In this document: piece after piece, positions 9,157 through 16,520 of the stretch
How the letters are laid out: each line of letters begins with the position of its first letter
Numbering within the stretch: the first letter of the stretch is position 1
NCBI RefSeq assembly: GCF_900101845.1
Contig: NZ_FNAM01000008.1
Location: 81,368-145,367 of the forward strand
Origin: Sporomusa acidovorans
GTDB taxonomy: Bacteria > Bacillota > Negativicutes > Sporomusales > Sporomusaceae
Direction: 5' to 3'
DNA length: 64,000 bases
The notes under the pieces: generated by a model
Database searches by the model: none
What the model was told of the DNA's origin: nothing
Seen by the model: the letters and a program-made list of their open reading frames with translations, nothing else
Translations under genes and position numbers: made by a program

Positions 9157-9285
9157 CCCCCATTAGATTCGTCTGCTGATGCCCCGGTATCCAAGCCGTG
9201 GTAATCCAAAGCAAGGAAATGAACAAAAAAATATGTACCCGAATGCTTACCTTTCCGTTGGCCTGTACTTGTTTTTCCTGACTGA

Positions 9286-9314
9286 TTGCATATTTTTCAT
9301 TTACTGGGTATAAT
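9286..9314 (+). promoter_or_regulatory. Sigma-A promoter of antisense RNA 1
   Basis: TTGCAT and a perfect TATAAT are separated by exactly 17 bases. The same promoter, base for base at both boxes, occurs at 21685-21713 before the second toxin copy. Confidence 0.8.
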
Positions 9315-9320
9315 ATAAGA

Positions 9321-9441
9321 AAAGGACTGACGTGTCGCAAGCACGCCAGCCCCATAGGTTGTCTAACCGGAAACGGTTAGCTCAGAGTTTTGGTTATCGA
9401 AATAACCGCAATCCTTAGGCAGGGGCGGTTATTTCTGCTTT
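9321..9441 (+). ncRNA. Putative antisense antitoxin RNA of toxin 1
   Basis: Transcription from the promoter at 9286-9314 would start near 9321 and run toward the toxin gene on the other strand. It contains the hairpin CTAACCGGAAACGGTTAG and ends in the long inverted repeat GAAATAACCGC/GCGGTTATTTC (9399-9409, 9425-9435), followed by a T-rich stretch. The 3' end overlaps the last codons of the toxin, as in TxpA/RatA-type type I systems. Most of the RNA is conserved at 21720-21843 although the surrounding DNA is not. Confidence 0.65.
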
Positions 9442-9503
9442 ATAATGATCACAACAAGCGTTGCAAATATCATCAGATACATCGCCTCGAATATTGTCAT
9501 CAT
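9429..9503 (-). CDS. Holin-like type I toxin, copy 1
   Basis: The 24-residue peptide starts MMTIFEAMYLMIFATLVV and ends IIIKQK: one membrane helix and a short basic tail. This is the pattern of the putative holin-like toxin family (Pfam Hol_Tox). The ribosome site AAGGGGGT lies just before the double ATG, and an extended -10 TGCTATACT lies upstream on the minus strand near 9558-9566. The stop codon is inside the terminator of the convergent antisense RNA. Toxicity is inferred from the family. Confidence 0.75.
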   Translation of the reverse strand: MMTIFEAMYLMIFATLVVIIIKQK

Positions 9504-9624
9504 ACCACCCCCTTTCTACAAAGGGTGTGGCCAACCGCTCCCTTGACAACCTATATAATTAGTATAGCATATCCTTCCAGTCAAAAAAAGTAAATTTCCG
9601 TTCCTTGCTTGGCCGCAACACAGC

Positions 9625-9660
9625 GCCGCCTTCTTCTGATGAGGGCGGCCTTTTTATTTT
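9625..9660 (+). terminator. Terminator-like hairpin right of toxin 1
   Basis: GCCGCC/GGCGGC arms are followed by CTTTTTATTTT. The same structure with the same T tract sits at the equivalent place beside toxin 2 (22023-22057). No plus-strand gene ending here is visible. Confidence 0.6.
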
Positions 9661-9675
9661 CCCTTGCTGCCTAAT

Positions 9676-9768
9676 TTACTGCTCTTGCTTTTCCCGCTCG
9701 CCGCCCAACGCCGGCAGCCGGTCGGCAATCCTGGCCAGCAGGTGGAAGAATACACTACCAAGTAATAA
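9676..9768 (-). pseudogene. C-terminal remnant of the 58-aa membrane protein family
   Basis: In one minus-strand frame the end of the helix and the tail LLARIADRLPALGGEREKQE are readable, matching the tail of the protein at 1671-1847. No start codon or ribosome site is present and the N-terminal half is missing. Confidence 0.55.
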
Positions 9769-9820
9769 AACCTTACATTCTTTAACACACTAGTAGAAGC
9801 GATAAAAAGGAGGAATTTAT

Positions 9821-12418
9821 ATGGTTGACCAAAATGGAAATAGCATACCTGACAGAATAGAGATTTTAGTGGAAAACGGTAAAAACGCACTCGCGGAAAT
9901 GGTCAAACTTAGCCAGGAACAGGTAGATCATATTGTTAAAGAAATGGCTCTGACCGGACTGGACAACCATATGCGACTGGCTAAAATGGCTGTCGAAGAA
10001 ACCAAAAGAGGCGTTTATGAAGATAAAATTATCAAAAACCTGTTTGCAACCGAATATGTTTATCACAGTATCAAATATCAAAAGACTGTGGGGATAATTG
10101 AAGACAACGAAGAAGAAGACTATTTTGAAATAGCTGAACCGGTGGGGGTAATTGCCGGTATTACACCGGTTACTAATCCTACTTCGACTACCCTGTTTAA
10201 AGCCATTATCGCGATGAAAACAAGAAATCCGATTGTCTTTGCGTTTCATCCCCATTCTCAGTACTGCAGTGCAGCAGCGGCCAAAGTAATGCGCGACGCT
10301 ACTATTAAAGCCGGAGCGCCGGAATATTGCATTCAATGGACCGACGAGCCTTCCTTGGAGGCGACTCAGGCCTTAATGAAGAATGATGGTATTTCCCTGA
10401 TATTGGCTACCGGTGGTTCATCGATGGTCAAAGCAGCCTATAGCGCAGGTAAACCGGCTCTGGGTGTCGGACCTGGCAATGTACCCTGTTATATTGAAAA
10501 AACCGCAGATATCAAACGGGCAGTGACCGATTTAATAATGTCCAAGACATTGGACAATGGTATGATTTGCGCCTCAGAACAGGCGGTAATCATTGATACC
10601 GGCATCTATGACGCGGTTACGGAGTATATGAAGAATAATAACTGTTATTTTGTCAATGAGGAAGAACGGCAAAAATTAGAGAAGACTGTTTTCGATGAAC
10701 ATTCAGGCAATGTTAATCCTGAGATTGTTGGCCGGTCGGCCTGCGCCATTGCCCAAATGTCTGGATTTAAAGTCCCTGCGGACACCAAAATACTCGTGGC
10801 TGAATTAGCAGGGGTTGGACCCGGCTATCCCTTGTCCCGTGAGAAGTTAAGCCCTGTATTGGCCTGCTATAAAGTGGCAGATTCAAATGAAGGCATCCAG
10901 CGCGCAGTAGAGATGATCAATTTTGGAGGAGCAGGACATTCAGCAGTCATTCATTCGAATGATGATGCTGTTATCAATCAGTATGCAAAGCAGGCCAATA
11001 CTGGCAGAATTATTATCAACCAACCTTCCAGTCATGGAGCCATCGGCGATATTTATAACACAAGTATGCCATCGCTGACATTAGGTTGTGGGTCATTTGG
11101 CCGCAACAGCACGACAGCGAATGTCACGGCTGTTAATTTGATTAACAAAAAACGTGTTGTCAAGAGAAGGTACAATATGCAATGGTTTAAAATACCGGAG
11201 AAGATATATTTTCAACCTGGTTCTGTTCAATATCTCTCGAAGATGCCGAATATTACCAAGGCCTTTATTGTTACTGATAAGACCATGGAAGAGCTGGGAT
11301 TTGTGGAAAAAGTTCTTTACCACTTGCGCAATCGGGAAGGCAGGAGTTATGTCCATTCAGAAATCTTTAACGCAGTCCAGCCGGATCCGACTGTCGAAAC
11401 AGTGTTTAAAGGCGTTGAAACCATCAATAAATTTCAGCCGGACGTAATTATTGCTCTCGGTGGCGGATCAGTTATTGACGCCGCGAAAGCAATCTGGCTG
11501 TTTTATGAACATCCCGAAACCAACTTCGATGACCTGCGCATGAAATTTATGGATATCCGCAAGAAAGTGGTGAAGTATCCGCCACTCGGGACAAAAGCCA
11601 AATTTGTGGCTATCCCTACTACTTCAGGTACAGGCTCCGAGGTTTCTTCCTTTACTGTCATTACCGACCCGGAAAAAGAAATCAAATACCCCCTGGCCGA
11701 TTATGAGCTAACCCCGGACGTCGCCATCGTTGACCCGGACTTCGTTCAATCTGTGCCACCCACAGTAACCGCCGATACCGGGATGGACGTTTTAACCCAC
11801 GCAATTGAAGCTTATGTGTCGGTTATGGCTTCTGACTATACAGATGCGCTGGCGATGAAAGCCATCCAACTGGTCTTTGACTATCTGCCGCGCGCCTATC
11901 AAAACGGAGAGGACAAGATAGCCCGGGAGAAAATGCATAATGCGTCATGTATTGCCGGAATGGCTTTTGCTAACGCTTTTTTAGGAATTAATCACAGTTT
12001 AGCCCATAAACTGGGTGGGGAATTCCCTATTCCCCACGGCAAGGCAAATGCCGTACTACTGCCATATGTTATCAGATATAATTCCAGCAAACCCACCAAG
12101 TTTAATGCTTTCCCGAAATACGAGCACTATATCGCCGATGAAAAATATGCGGAGATAGCAAAATACTTAGGATTGAGCAGCCGTACTACCGGAGAAGGCG
12201 TAAATAGTCTGATAGATGCCATAAGAGACTTGATGAAAAAACTGCACATGCCTTTGACTATCCAAGATTGCGGCATACCGAAAAATAAGTTTTTTCAGGT
12301 TTTGGATGAACTGGCAGACAAGGCTTTTGAAGACCAGTGCACCACCGCTAATCCAAGATTGCCATTGGTATCGGAATTGAAGGAAATTTATCACCAGGCT
12401 TATAAAGGTGAATCATAG
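9821..12418 (+). CDS. adhE: Bifunctional aldehyde/alcohol dehydrogenase AdhE
   Basis: The 865-residue cytoplasmic enzyme reduces acetyl-CoA to acetaldehyde and then ethanol with NADH. Residues 1-445 are a CoA-acylating aldehyde dehydrogenase with the catalytic cysteine in GMICASEQ (about residue 250). Residues 450-865 are an iron-dependent alcohol dehydrogenase with GGGSVIDAAK, TSGTGSE and the metal ligands D..H in DVLTHAIEAY, NHSLAHKLGG and IPHGKAN. The length is typical of AdhE, which forms spirosome filaments in other bacteria. A strong AAGGAGG site precedes the ATG, and a terminator follows directly, so it is monocistronic. I saw no clear Rex operator upstream. Confidence 0.97.
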   Translation: MVDQNGNSIPDRIEILVENGKNALAEMVKLSQEQVDHIVKEMALTGLDNHMRLAKMAVEETKRGVYEDKIIKNLFATEYVYHSIKYQKTVGIIEDNEEEDYFEIAEPVGVIAGITPVTNPTSTTLFKAIIAMKTRNPIVFAFHPHSQYCSAAAAKVMRDATIKAGAPEYCIQWTDEPSLEATQALMKNDGISLILATGGSSMVKAAYSAGKPALGVGPGNVPCYIEKTADIKRAVTDLIMSKTLDNGMICASEQAVIIDTGIYDAVTEYMKNNNCYFVNEEERQKLEKTVFDEHSGNVNPEIVGRSACAIAQMSGFKVPADTKILVAELAGVGPGYPLSREKLSPVLACYKVADSNEGIQRAVEMINFGGAGHSAVIHSNDDAVINQYAKQANTGRIIINQPSSHGAIGDIYNTSMPSLTLGCGSFGRNSTTANVTAVNLINKKRVVKRRYNMQWFKIPEKIYFQPGSVQYLSKMPNITKAFIVTDKTMEELGFVEKVLYHLRNREGRSYVHSEIFNAVQPDPTVETVFKGVETINKFQPDVIIALGGGSVIDAAKAIWLFYEHPETNFDDLRMKFMDIRKKVVKYPPLGTKAKFVAIPTTSGTGSEVSSFTVITDPEKEIKYPLADYELTPDVAIVDPDFVQSVPPTVTADTGMDVLTHAIEAYVSVMASDYTDALAMKAIQLVFDYLPRAYQNGEDKIAREKMHNASCIAGMAFANAFLGINHSLAHKLGGEFPIPHGKANAVLLPYVIRYNSSKPTKFNAFPKYEHYIADEKYAEIAKYLGLSSRTTGEGVNSLIDAIRDLMKKLHMPLTIQDCGIPKNKFFQVLDELADKAFEDQCTTANPRLPLVSELKEIYHQAYKGES

Positions 12419-12427
12419 ATTAAATCA

Positions 12428-12480
12428 AATGCCCCAAGCCATTCTGTCGAGAAAGCTTGGGGCATTCTTTATTGTTTTTT
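12428..12480 (+). terminator. Intrinsic terminator of adhE
   Basis: Perfect arms AATGCCCCAAGC (12428-12439) and GCTTGGGGCATT (12455-12466) are followed by a T-rich run. Confidence 0.9.
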
Positions 12481-12679
12481 CTATAGCCGTTTTGTTTATA
12501 TAGCCACGTTTCAGTAACTAAAATACGCATAAAAAATATCCTATAGAGAGTTCAGTCTTACAGGATATTTCCCATATATACTGTCAAGTTTTTACGGCAT
12601 TATGGCAAAACAAACAATTTGGGTTTATCCGGTTCTTGTCCAATATAAAGCTGCATAAAATAATAGTGAGGTGAAAAGT

Positions 12680-12952
12680 GTGTCACTTGTAAATACCGAT
12701 CCTAAAGAGTTCTCTTTGGCTATAAGTTTACTCTCTATAGCATTATCTGAAGGTCAAGATGCGAATGAATTAAATTTTATCGGCAATGTATATATCACCA
12801 TCGGCACCATAATGGTTACTATCTCGGCCCAATTATCTGCCCAGGAACCAGACCAAAATAACAACCGTGATGCTCAATCGGCAAATCAGGATATCTTGCG
12901 TAAAATTGAACAATTACAAGTACAAATTGATCAACTCAAACTTAAAGTGTGA
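12680..12952 (+). CDS. Small hypothetical protein, 90 residues
   Basis: The protein begins MSLVNTDPKEFSLAISLLSI and contains a moderately hydrophobic middle (NVYITIGTIMVTISAQL) and a C-terminal amphipathic coiled coil (ILRKIEQLQVQIDQLKLKV). I chose the GTG at 12680 because GAGGTG lies 7-8 bases before it; a GTG at 12671 is too close. It stands alone between adhE and a palindromic repeat. I do not recognise the family. The coiled coil suggests oligomerisation; nothing more can be said. Confidence 0.6.
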   Translation: MSLVNTDPKEFSLAISLLSIALSEGQDANELNFIGNVYITIGTIMVTISAQLSAQEPDQNNNRDAQSANQDILRKIEQLQVQIDQLKLKV

Positions 12953-12966
12953 TCTATAAAAAAGTA

Positions 12967-13065
12967 GACTTAGCTTCAGGTGGGGTTTTAACTCCATCTG
13001 AAGCTAAGTCGCCCTTATCCAGGGACTTGGCCGCTCTTTAACTCCCACTTTTAGAAGATAGGAGT
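12967..13065. repeat. Double-hairpin palindromic repeat, copy B
   Basis: This is the inverted counterpart of the repeat at 1558-1660. The arms GACTTAGCTTCAG/CTGAAGCTAAGTC (12967-12979, 12998-13010) and ACTCCCA/TAGGAGT (13041-13047, 13059-13065) are joined by the same CTTATCCAGGGACT linker. The two copies are clearly homologous over about 100 bases but differ in stem sequence with compensating changes, suggesting that the folded form matters. Confidence 0.75.
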
Positions 13066-13097
13066 CTTACTTGTGCAAATTTATTCATTAAAACAGG

Positions 13098-13134
13098 AAA
13101 GTGCTTTTCCTTTGTAAGAAAAAGCGCTTTTTTT
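13098..13134 (+). terminator. Terminator-like hairpin
   Basis: AAAGTGCTTTT and AAAAAGCGCTTT pair and are followed by T residues. It would end plus-strand transcripts coming from the hypothetical gene at 12680. Confidence 0.6.
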
Positions 13135-13234
13135 GCGCCTTTTTGTCCGCTATGCCACCTTAACCGGAACCTCTGGCCAGTATCAAGCGTACAATATTAT
13201 GTAACCAAGAGAACACAAGCAAGGAGGTGTTTGA

Positions 13235-13576
13235 ATGCATAACCCCGATTACGATTCCAGCAACTGCTTAGTAAAAATTATTCAGGATTGTGAAGCCATG
13301 TGTGAGCACATGACGGCCTACGTTGCCAAACAGCCGAATGTTGAAATGCGGGTAAGACAGCTGCGCTTGCTGCGGGACTGTGCTGATATCTGTGGCTTAA
13401 CAGCCAAATATGTTGCCCGCTGCAGTGCCTTTGCCAAAGATATCGCCTGTTTATGCGCCCATATTTGTGAAGTATGCGGCGATGAGTGTGCGAAACATCC
13501 TGACCATGCCTCGCAGCATTGCGCGCACGTCTGCATGCACTGCGCCAAAGAATGCTATCGTTTCGCCATGGCCTAA
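13235..13576 (+). CDS. Four-helix-bundle copper-binding protein (DUF326/Csp-like)
   Basis: The 113-residue cytoplasmic protein has 15 cysteines in helical spacing: CLVKIIQDCEAMC, CADICGLTAKYVARC, CLCAHICEVCGDEC and HCAHVCMHCAKEC. This is the pattern of the DUF326 / copper storage protein (Csp) family, in which cysteines line the core of a four-helix bundle and bind many Cu(I) ions. It has no signal peptide, like the cytosolic Csp3 type. AAGGAGG precedes the ATG. It stands alone and is followed by a terminator. A role in copper buffering is inferred from the family. Confidence 0.9.
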   Translation: MHNPDYDSSNCLVKIIQDCEAMCEHMTAYVAKQPNVEMRVRQLRLLRDCADICGLTAKYVARCSAFAKDIACLCAHICEVCGDECAKHPDHASQHCAHVCMHCAKECYRFAMA

Positions 13577-13591
13577 ACGCTTACGCCAGCT

Positions 13592-13615
13592 GCCCGGCGA
13601 CGAAAGTCGCCGGGC
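13592..13615 (+). terminator. Hairpin after the copper-binding protein gene
   Basis: GCCCGGCGAC and GTCGCCGGGC form a perfect 10-bp stem with a GAAA loop, 16 bases after the stop. The T tract is weak. Confidence 0.7.
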
Positions 13616-13673
13616 TTCAATTCGTCTGCCGCCAGCCCAAGCTGGCGCCCAATCGCCCCTCCCCTAATCCTAT

Positions 13674-13972
13674 TTACTTCACCATAAACGTTGCCGCTAA
13701 CCCTTGTATCGTCATATTCTCCTGCACACTAGTATGAGGTACAAGAACATACCGCCACGGTTTTCCACCCACCGCCAATTCATGGGCAGTGGCATGTTTA
13801 CACCACTGTATAGCGGCAGCAGCTTTGTCCTGCACATCCTGCGACGCTATTTCATTGGCCGCCTTGGTTTCCGCTAAGATTTTTTCAGTTTCCGTTTCGA
13901 CAACGAAATCCGGCTCATAGGACTGATCGCTGCAATAGTGAATTTGCAATTGCCCTTTAGCTGGCTTGAACC
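13674..13972 (-). pseudogene. Type III restriction subunit (Res), C-terminal fragment
   Basis: The minus strand reads [32 protein letters not shown], then VQDKAAAAIQWCKHA and WRYVLVPH. This matches the PD-(D/E)XK-like C-terminal nuclease end (PDFVVET...ETKA) of Res subunits of type III or related DEAD-box restriction enzymes. Only about 100 of the usual 900-1000 residues are present and the upstream edge runs straight into a MetRS fragment on the other strand. It is a remnant and cannot be functional. Confidence 0.7.
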
Positions 13973-14147
13973 TATTATATTCATGGAAAAAGATAACATT
14001 CCTTTTCATAGTCTAATACTGCCCGCGCTGCTGCTAGGCTCAAAACAACTTCATTTACCCGACAAAATTGTCTCCAGTGAATATCTTACCATCGAAGGTA
14101 AAAAGATTTCGACAAGTTTAAACTGGGCCATATGGGCCTCTGAACTA
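13970..14147 (+). pseudogene. Methionyl-tRNA synthetase fragment
   Basis: The plus strand reads [20 protein letters not shown] and then [19 protein letters not shown] followed by NWAIW. This is the part of class I MetRS that carries the GKDNxPFH block and the KMSKS signature (here KKISTS). About 60 residues remain of a protein of 500 or more. There is no start and both edges are abrupt. It resembles the archaeal-like second MetRS type that is sometimes carried as a resistance gene, but it is dead here. Confidence 0.7.
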
Positions 14148-14154
14148 AAAAAAC

Positions 14155-14174
14155 GTTGTTGTACGGTTGTTGTA
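14155..14174. repeat. 20-bp direct repeat, left copy
   Basis: GTTGTTGTACGGTTGTTGTA occurs here and again at 14466-14485, on both sides of the tRNA fragment. Such repeats near tRNA ends resemble arm-type binding sites of tyrosine integrases. Confidence 0.7.
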
Positions 14175-14326
14175 AAACTGCTATGAAAACGAAAAAAAGA
14201 GCTTTACGAAAACCTCGTAAAACCCTTGAAATATTAGATGATGTTCCGCACTATCGCTTGGAACTAAGCGATTCGCACCAATCAGACTTCGCCTTTCGGC
14301 TCGTCTTCTTGGGCTCTCTGCTTATT

Positions 14327-14378
14327 TGGCGACCCCGGCAGGATTCGAACCCCCGGCCTTTTGATTCGTAGTCAAATT
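14327..14378 (-). other. 3' half of a tRNA-Arg(ACG)-like sequence, possible att scar
   Basis: The minus strand carries an anticodon arm TTTGA-CTACGAA-TCAAA (anticodon ACG), a T arm with GGTTCGAATCC and a 3' end CGGGGTCGCCA. No D arm or 5' acceptor strand precedes it, and the T stem is imperfect. Integrative elements that insert in tRNA genes leave exactly such 3' halves, so this is probably an old attachment site marking the edge of the defence island. Confidence 0.7.
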
Positions 14379-14465
14379 TCGCCATTACTTTTCGTTTTCA
14401 AAATGTCATGAATGCTTGATAATGCTGGAATTTCATCACAGACCGTCACAGAACTTTTTCGCCGG

Positions 14466-14485
14466 GTTGTTGTACGGTTGTTGTA
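14466..14485. repeat. 20-bp direct repeat, right copy
   Basis: This is an exact copy of the sequence at 14155-14174, 311 bases away, with the tRNA-Arg half between them. Confidence 0.7.
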
Positions 14486-14630
14486 GTACAGTAACGACTG
14501 AGTGATGGTGAGCTTACGTTTCACGCTCCATTTTTGGAGCCGCTCACCAGACGCTTAGTTAGTATAACTCAATCCGGACAACTTTGCAAGTGTCTTCTGA
14601 CAAAAAACATTCTGGAAGGTCTACCATTTA

Positions 14631-14662
14631 CCACCACCGTGCTGTGGTGGTCTTTTTTTGCT
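14631..14662 (+). terminator. Intrinsic terminator at the left edge of the defence island
   Basis: CCACCACCGT/GCTGTGGTGG is followed by TCTTTTTTTG. The T tract serves the plus strand, shielding the minus-strand defence operon from opposing transcription. Confidence 0.75.
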
Positions 14663-14723
14663 ATTGAGTTATCCAGGTCCTTTATAGGTGCTAACATTAA
14701 TCAATGACAACTAAATAAATATC

Positions 14724-15428
14724 TCATAACATAACTAATCGCCCTATTGCGAGCTGTGATAATGCCATTCGACACAATTCTGGCGAGTCAAAGGAATCGC
14801 CCGTCTTCCAACACAAATTAATACCACGGTCCCTAATTAAATAATCAATGTACCATCCATCCTGAATTGGTTGCTCAAGGACTAACCACAGGTTAGGATT
14901 CTGGACAACATGGGAATAACGATAACGATAACGATACTCGTATAACTGAGAAATTCCCTTGCGCATCTGATTAACGAAGTTTTGTTGATTAAAAGTTTTC
15001 ATTTCAAAAAAATAATTTCCTTCAGGTAATTGAGCTGCTAAATCAATGTACTTGCTACACTTAGGGACTGCTCCTCTTAATCTAATTAACCCCACCATTT
15101 GCTTTACAAGAAGTTGGTGGTTTCGCACAGTCCGTTCCCTTAAGTCCCGACTAACTTCATATGTAATGTTGCCATTATTCTCTGAGAAGTTCCCCATCCA
15201 GACATCTTCAAGTTCATTAAGCAAAGGCTGTCTATCATTAATTTGGCCAGCGTCTTCCTGTAGAAAAACTGCTTGACCCTCGAAAGCAGGCTGCCATAAT
15301 GCAACGAAGGCACCATTGTGTTGCATTATTAACCTGAGCTCCGTGAGCCAAGTAATTATTGTTGCGCATCTTCGATATGCCAAAGACTCTCCAATACCAT
15401 TACCGTTACGAATTATGAGGTTGATCAA
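14724..15428 (-). CDS. Putative PD-(D/E)XK nuclease, C-terminal part of a split gene
   Basis: The 234-residue frame starts at a TTG overlapping the stop of the upstream frame (TTGA). Its first 35 residues (ESLAYRRCATIITWLTELR) look like the end of a winged-helix DUF7226-like domain begun in that upstream frame. The rest contains YIDLAAQLPEGNYFFEMKTF, a D..E-x-K pattern fitting a PD-(D/E)XK nuclease core, and an R/Y-rich stretch (YEYRYRYRYSH). The two frames therefore look like one ancestral protein of about 350 residues, separated by a -1 shift near 15430. The nuclease call is from motif only. It lies downstream of a TIR gene in the defence operon. Confidence 0.55.
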   Translation of the reverse strand: MINLIIRNGNGIGESLAYRRCATIITWLTELRLIMQHNGAFVALWQPAFEGQAVFLQEDAGQINDRQPLLNELEDVWMGNFSENNGNITYEVSRDLRERTVRNHQLLVKQMVGLIRLRGAVPKCSKYIDLAAQLPEGNYFFEMKTFNQQNFVNQMRKGISQLYEYRYRYRYSHVVQNPNLWLVLEQPIQDGWYIDYLIRDRGINLCWKTGDSFDSPELCRMALSQLAIGRLVML

Positions 15429-15766
15429 TCCCTCTCTTGTAACACCTGGGCATCGTACGATTCCCCAAAAATCATCTTTATCGGTGGATTACGTAAAATG
15501 AGCTCTGCTAATAATACTTCTCTCTGTTCCGGTGAAAGACTAATAAACTCTTGACCCAAAGGGGTAACCATCGAATGATTTGTATTATGAGGCGTAATTA
15601 AGCCTATTTGTTCAGCAGCCAATCTATAGTAACGACCTTGTCGCTCTCCTTTACCAATGGCTTGTGCTATTTGTTGATACGTCTTTGCGCCATTAGCAAC
15701 AGCGAACACTGCAGTTATAACATCCCGAAGAGAATTTGCCTGGGGAATCTCTCGTGATTCCAGCAT
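15425..15766 (-). CDS. Winged-helix (DUF7226-like) N-terminal part of a split gene
   Basis: The 113-residue frame reads IPQANSLRDVITAVFAVANG, KTYQQIAQAIG and RQGRYYRLAAEQIGLI, a winged-helix pattern seen at the N terminus of many restriction and defence proteins. It ends in QVLQERD just where the domain should continue (ILRNPPIKMIF..), and the continuation is found in the next frame (see 14724-15428). GAGGGA precedes the ATG at 15766. Either it is translated alone and coupled to the downstream frame through the TTGA overlap, or the gene has suffered a frameshift. Confidence 0.55.
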   Translation of the reverse strand: MLESREIPQANSLRDVITAVFAVANGAKTYQQIAQAIGKGERQGRYYRLAAEQIGLITPHNTNHSMVTPLGQEFISLSPEQREVLLAELILRNPPIKMIFGESYDAQVLQERD

Positions 15767-15805
15767 ATGAATCCCTCATTTATTAATAATCAAATTGACC
15801 CTTTT

Positions 15806-16423
15806 TTAAGACGGTACTATCCCAGGCATTAAGAACATGTAATCTAACATGTCCATTTTATACATTTCTAGTAACAATCTTATAGGAAACTCTCCATAAT
15901 AATCGAAACTATCACTTTTAAAAACCAAATCAGTTCCTTTAATGTAAATTTCGTAGTCGTCGGGAAGATTAACTTTTAAATATTTAATCATCAAATTAAC
16001 ATCTATTTCTGTATTTACTTTTTTTGCAACTAATAAAGCAAGTTCTTCCGGTTCAATGGAATCCCCTCGAATATACCCTGTTGTAAGACGTATACCTGGA
16101 ATCTCTGTATCATCCAGCCTAACCGGTAAAATATATTCCTGGTTTTGCTGAAAGGCTCGCGTTTGGGCACTCTCTCTTTCGTGGCTAGTCCATAACTTCT
16201 CTTTATAATATTTTGAAATAAATATCACGCAATATTGGGATCTTTTTTGATAGATTTCATCCAGGTGCACATAAAGATTCTTTCCCCAAAGTTCTACTTG
16301 TTCATATTTATCATAAAAAACCCGAATACCAAGCGCATATAACATATCTGCAACCTTACCTACATATTCTCTGTCTTCTCCAGCAAAAGATAGCACTACG
16401 TCATAATCATACTTGTATTCCAC
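15806..16423 (-). CDS. TIR-domain protein of a defence island
   Basis: The 205-residue protein starts with a TIR_2 domain (about residues 5-135): YDVVLSFAGEDREYVGKVAD, FYDKYEQVELWGKNL, YCVIFISKYYKEKLWTSHE and ILPVRLDD. TIR domains of this type in bacteria are mostly NAD-cleaving effectors of phage defence; the glutamate in SHERES is the candidate catalytic residue. The C-terminal 70 residues (YLKVNLPDDYEIYIKG) are not recognised and could be a sensor. It starts at a GTG behind GGAGAG. It lies between the AlwI-type endonuclease and the split nuclease gene, all on one strand. Confidence 0.8.
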   Translation of the reverse strand: MEYKYDYDVVLSFAGEDREYVGKVADMLYALGIRVFYDKYEQVELWGKNLYVHLDEIYQKRSQYCVIFISKYYKEKLWTSHERESAQTRAFQQNQEYILPVRLDDTEIPGIRLTTGYIRGDSIEPEELALLVAKKVNTEIDVNLMIKYLKVNLPDDYEIYIKGTDLVFKSDSFDYYGEFPIRLLLEMYKMDMLDYMFLMPGIVPS

Positions 16424-16520
16424 GAGTCGTTTCTCTCCTTAAAAATCGCAAATATTCAGTTTGGTTTCGTTACATTTATAAAGCAATTCAAGTGATTGTG
16501 GTGCTCTCCGTACCTAGTGC

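Larger units (their letters stand above)
14379..14723. other. Intergenic stretch with repeat and hairpins
   Basis: No gene is visible. The stretch holds the right 20-bp direct repeat (14466-14485), a nested hairpin with GGTGAGC/GCTCACC outer arms and GCTCCA/TGGAGC inner arms (about 14507-14548), and a terminator at 14631-14662. Confidence 0.6.

Noticed and set aside
9143..9355. 70-codon minus-strand frame beside toxin 1
   Set aside because: It starts inside the antisense RNA and its only conserved part is the repeated sequence left of the toxin. I report the repeat, not a gene.
9866..10336. 156-codon minus-strand frame
   Set aside because: It is the shadow of adhE and matches no family.
14156..14371. 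71-codon plus-strand frame ending RPRQDSNPRPFDS
   Set aside because: That ending is the typical antisense translation of a tRNA T arm and is explained by the tRNA-Arg half.
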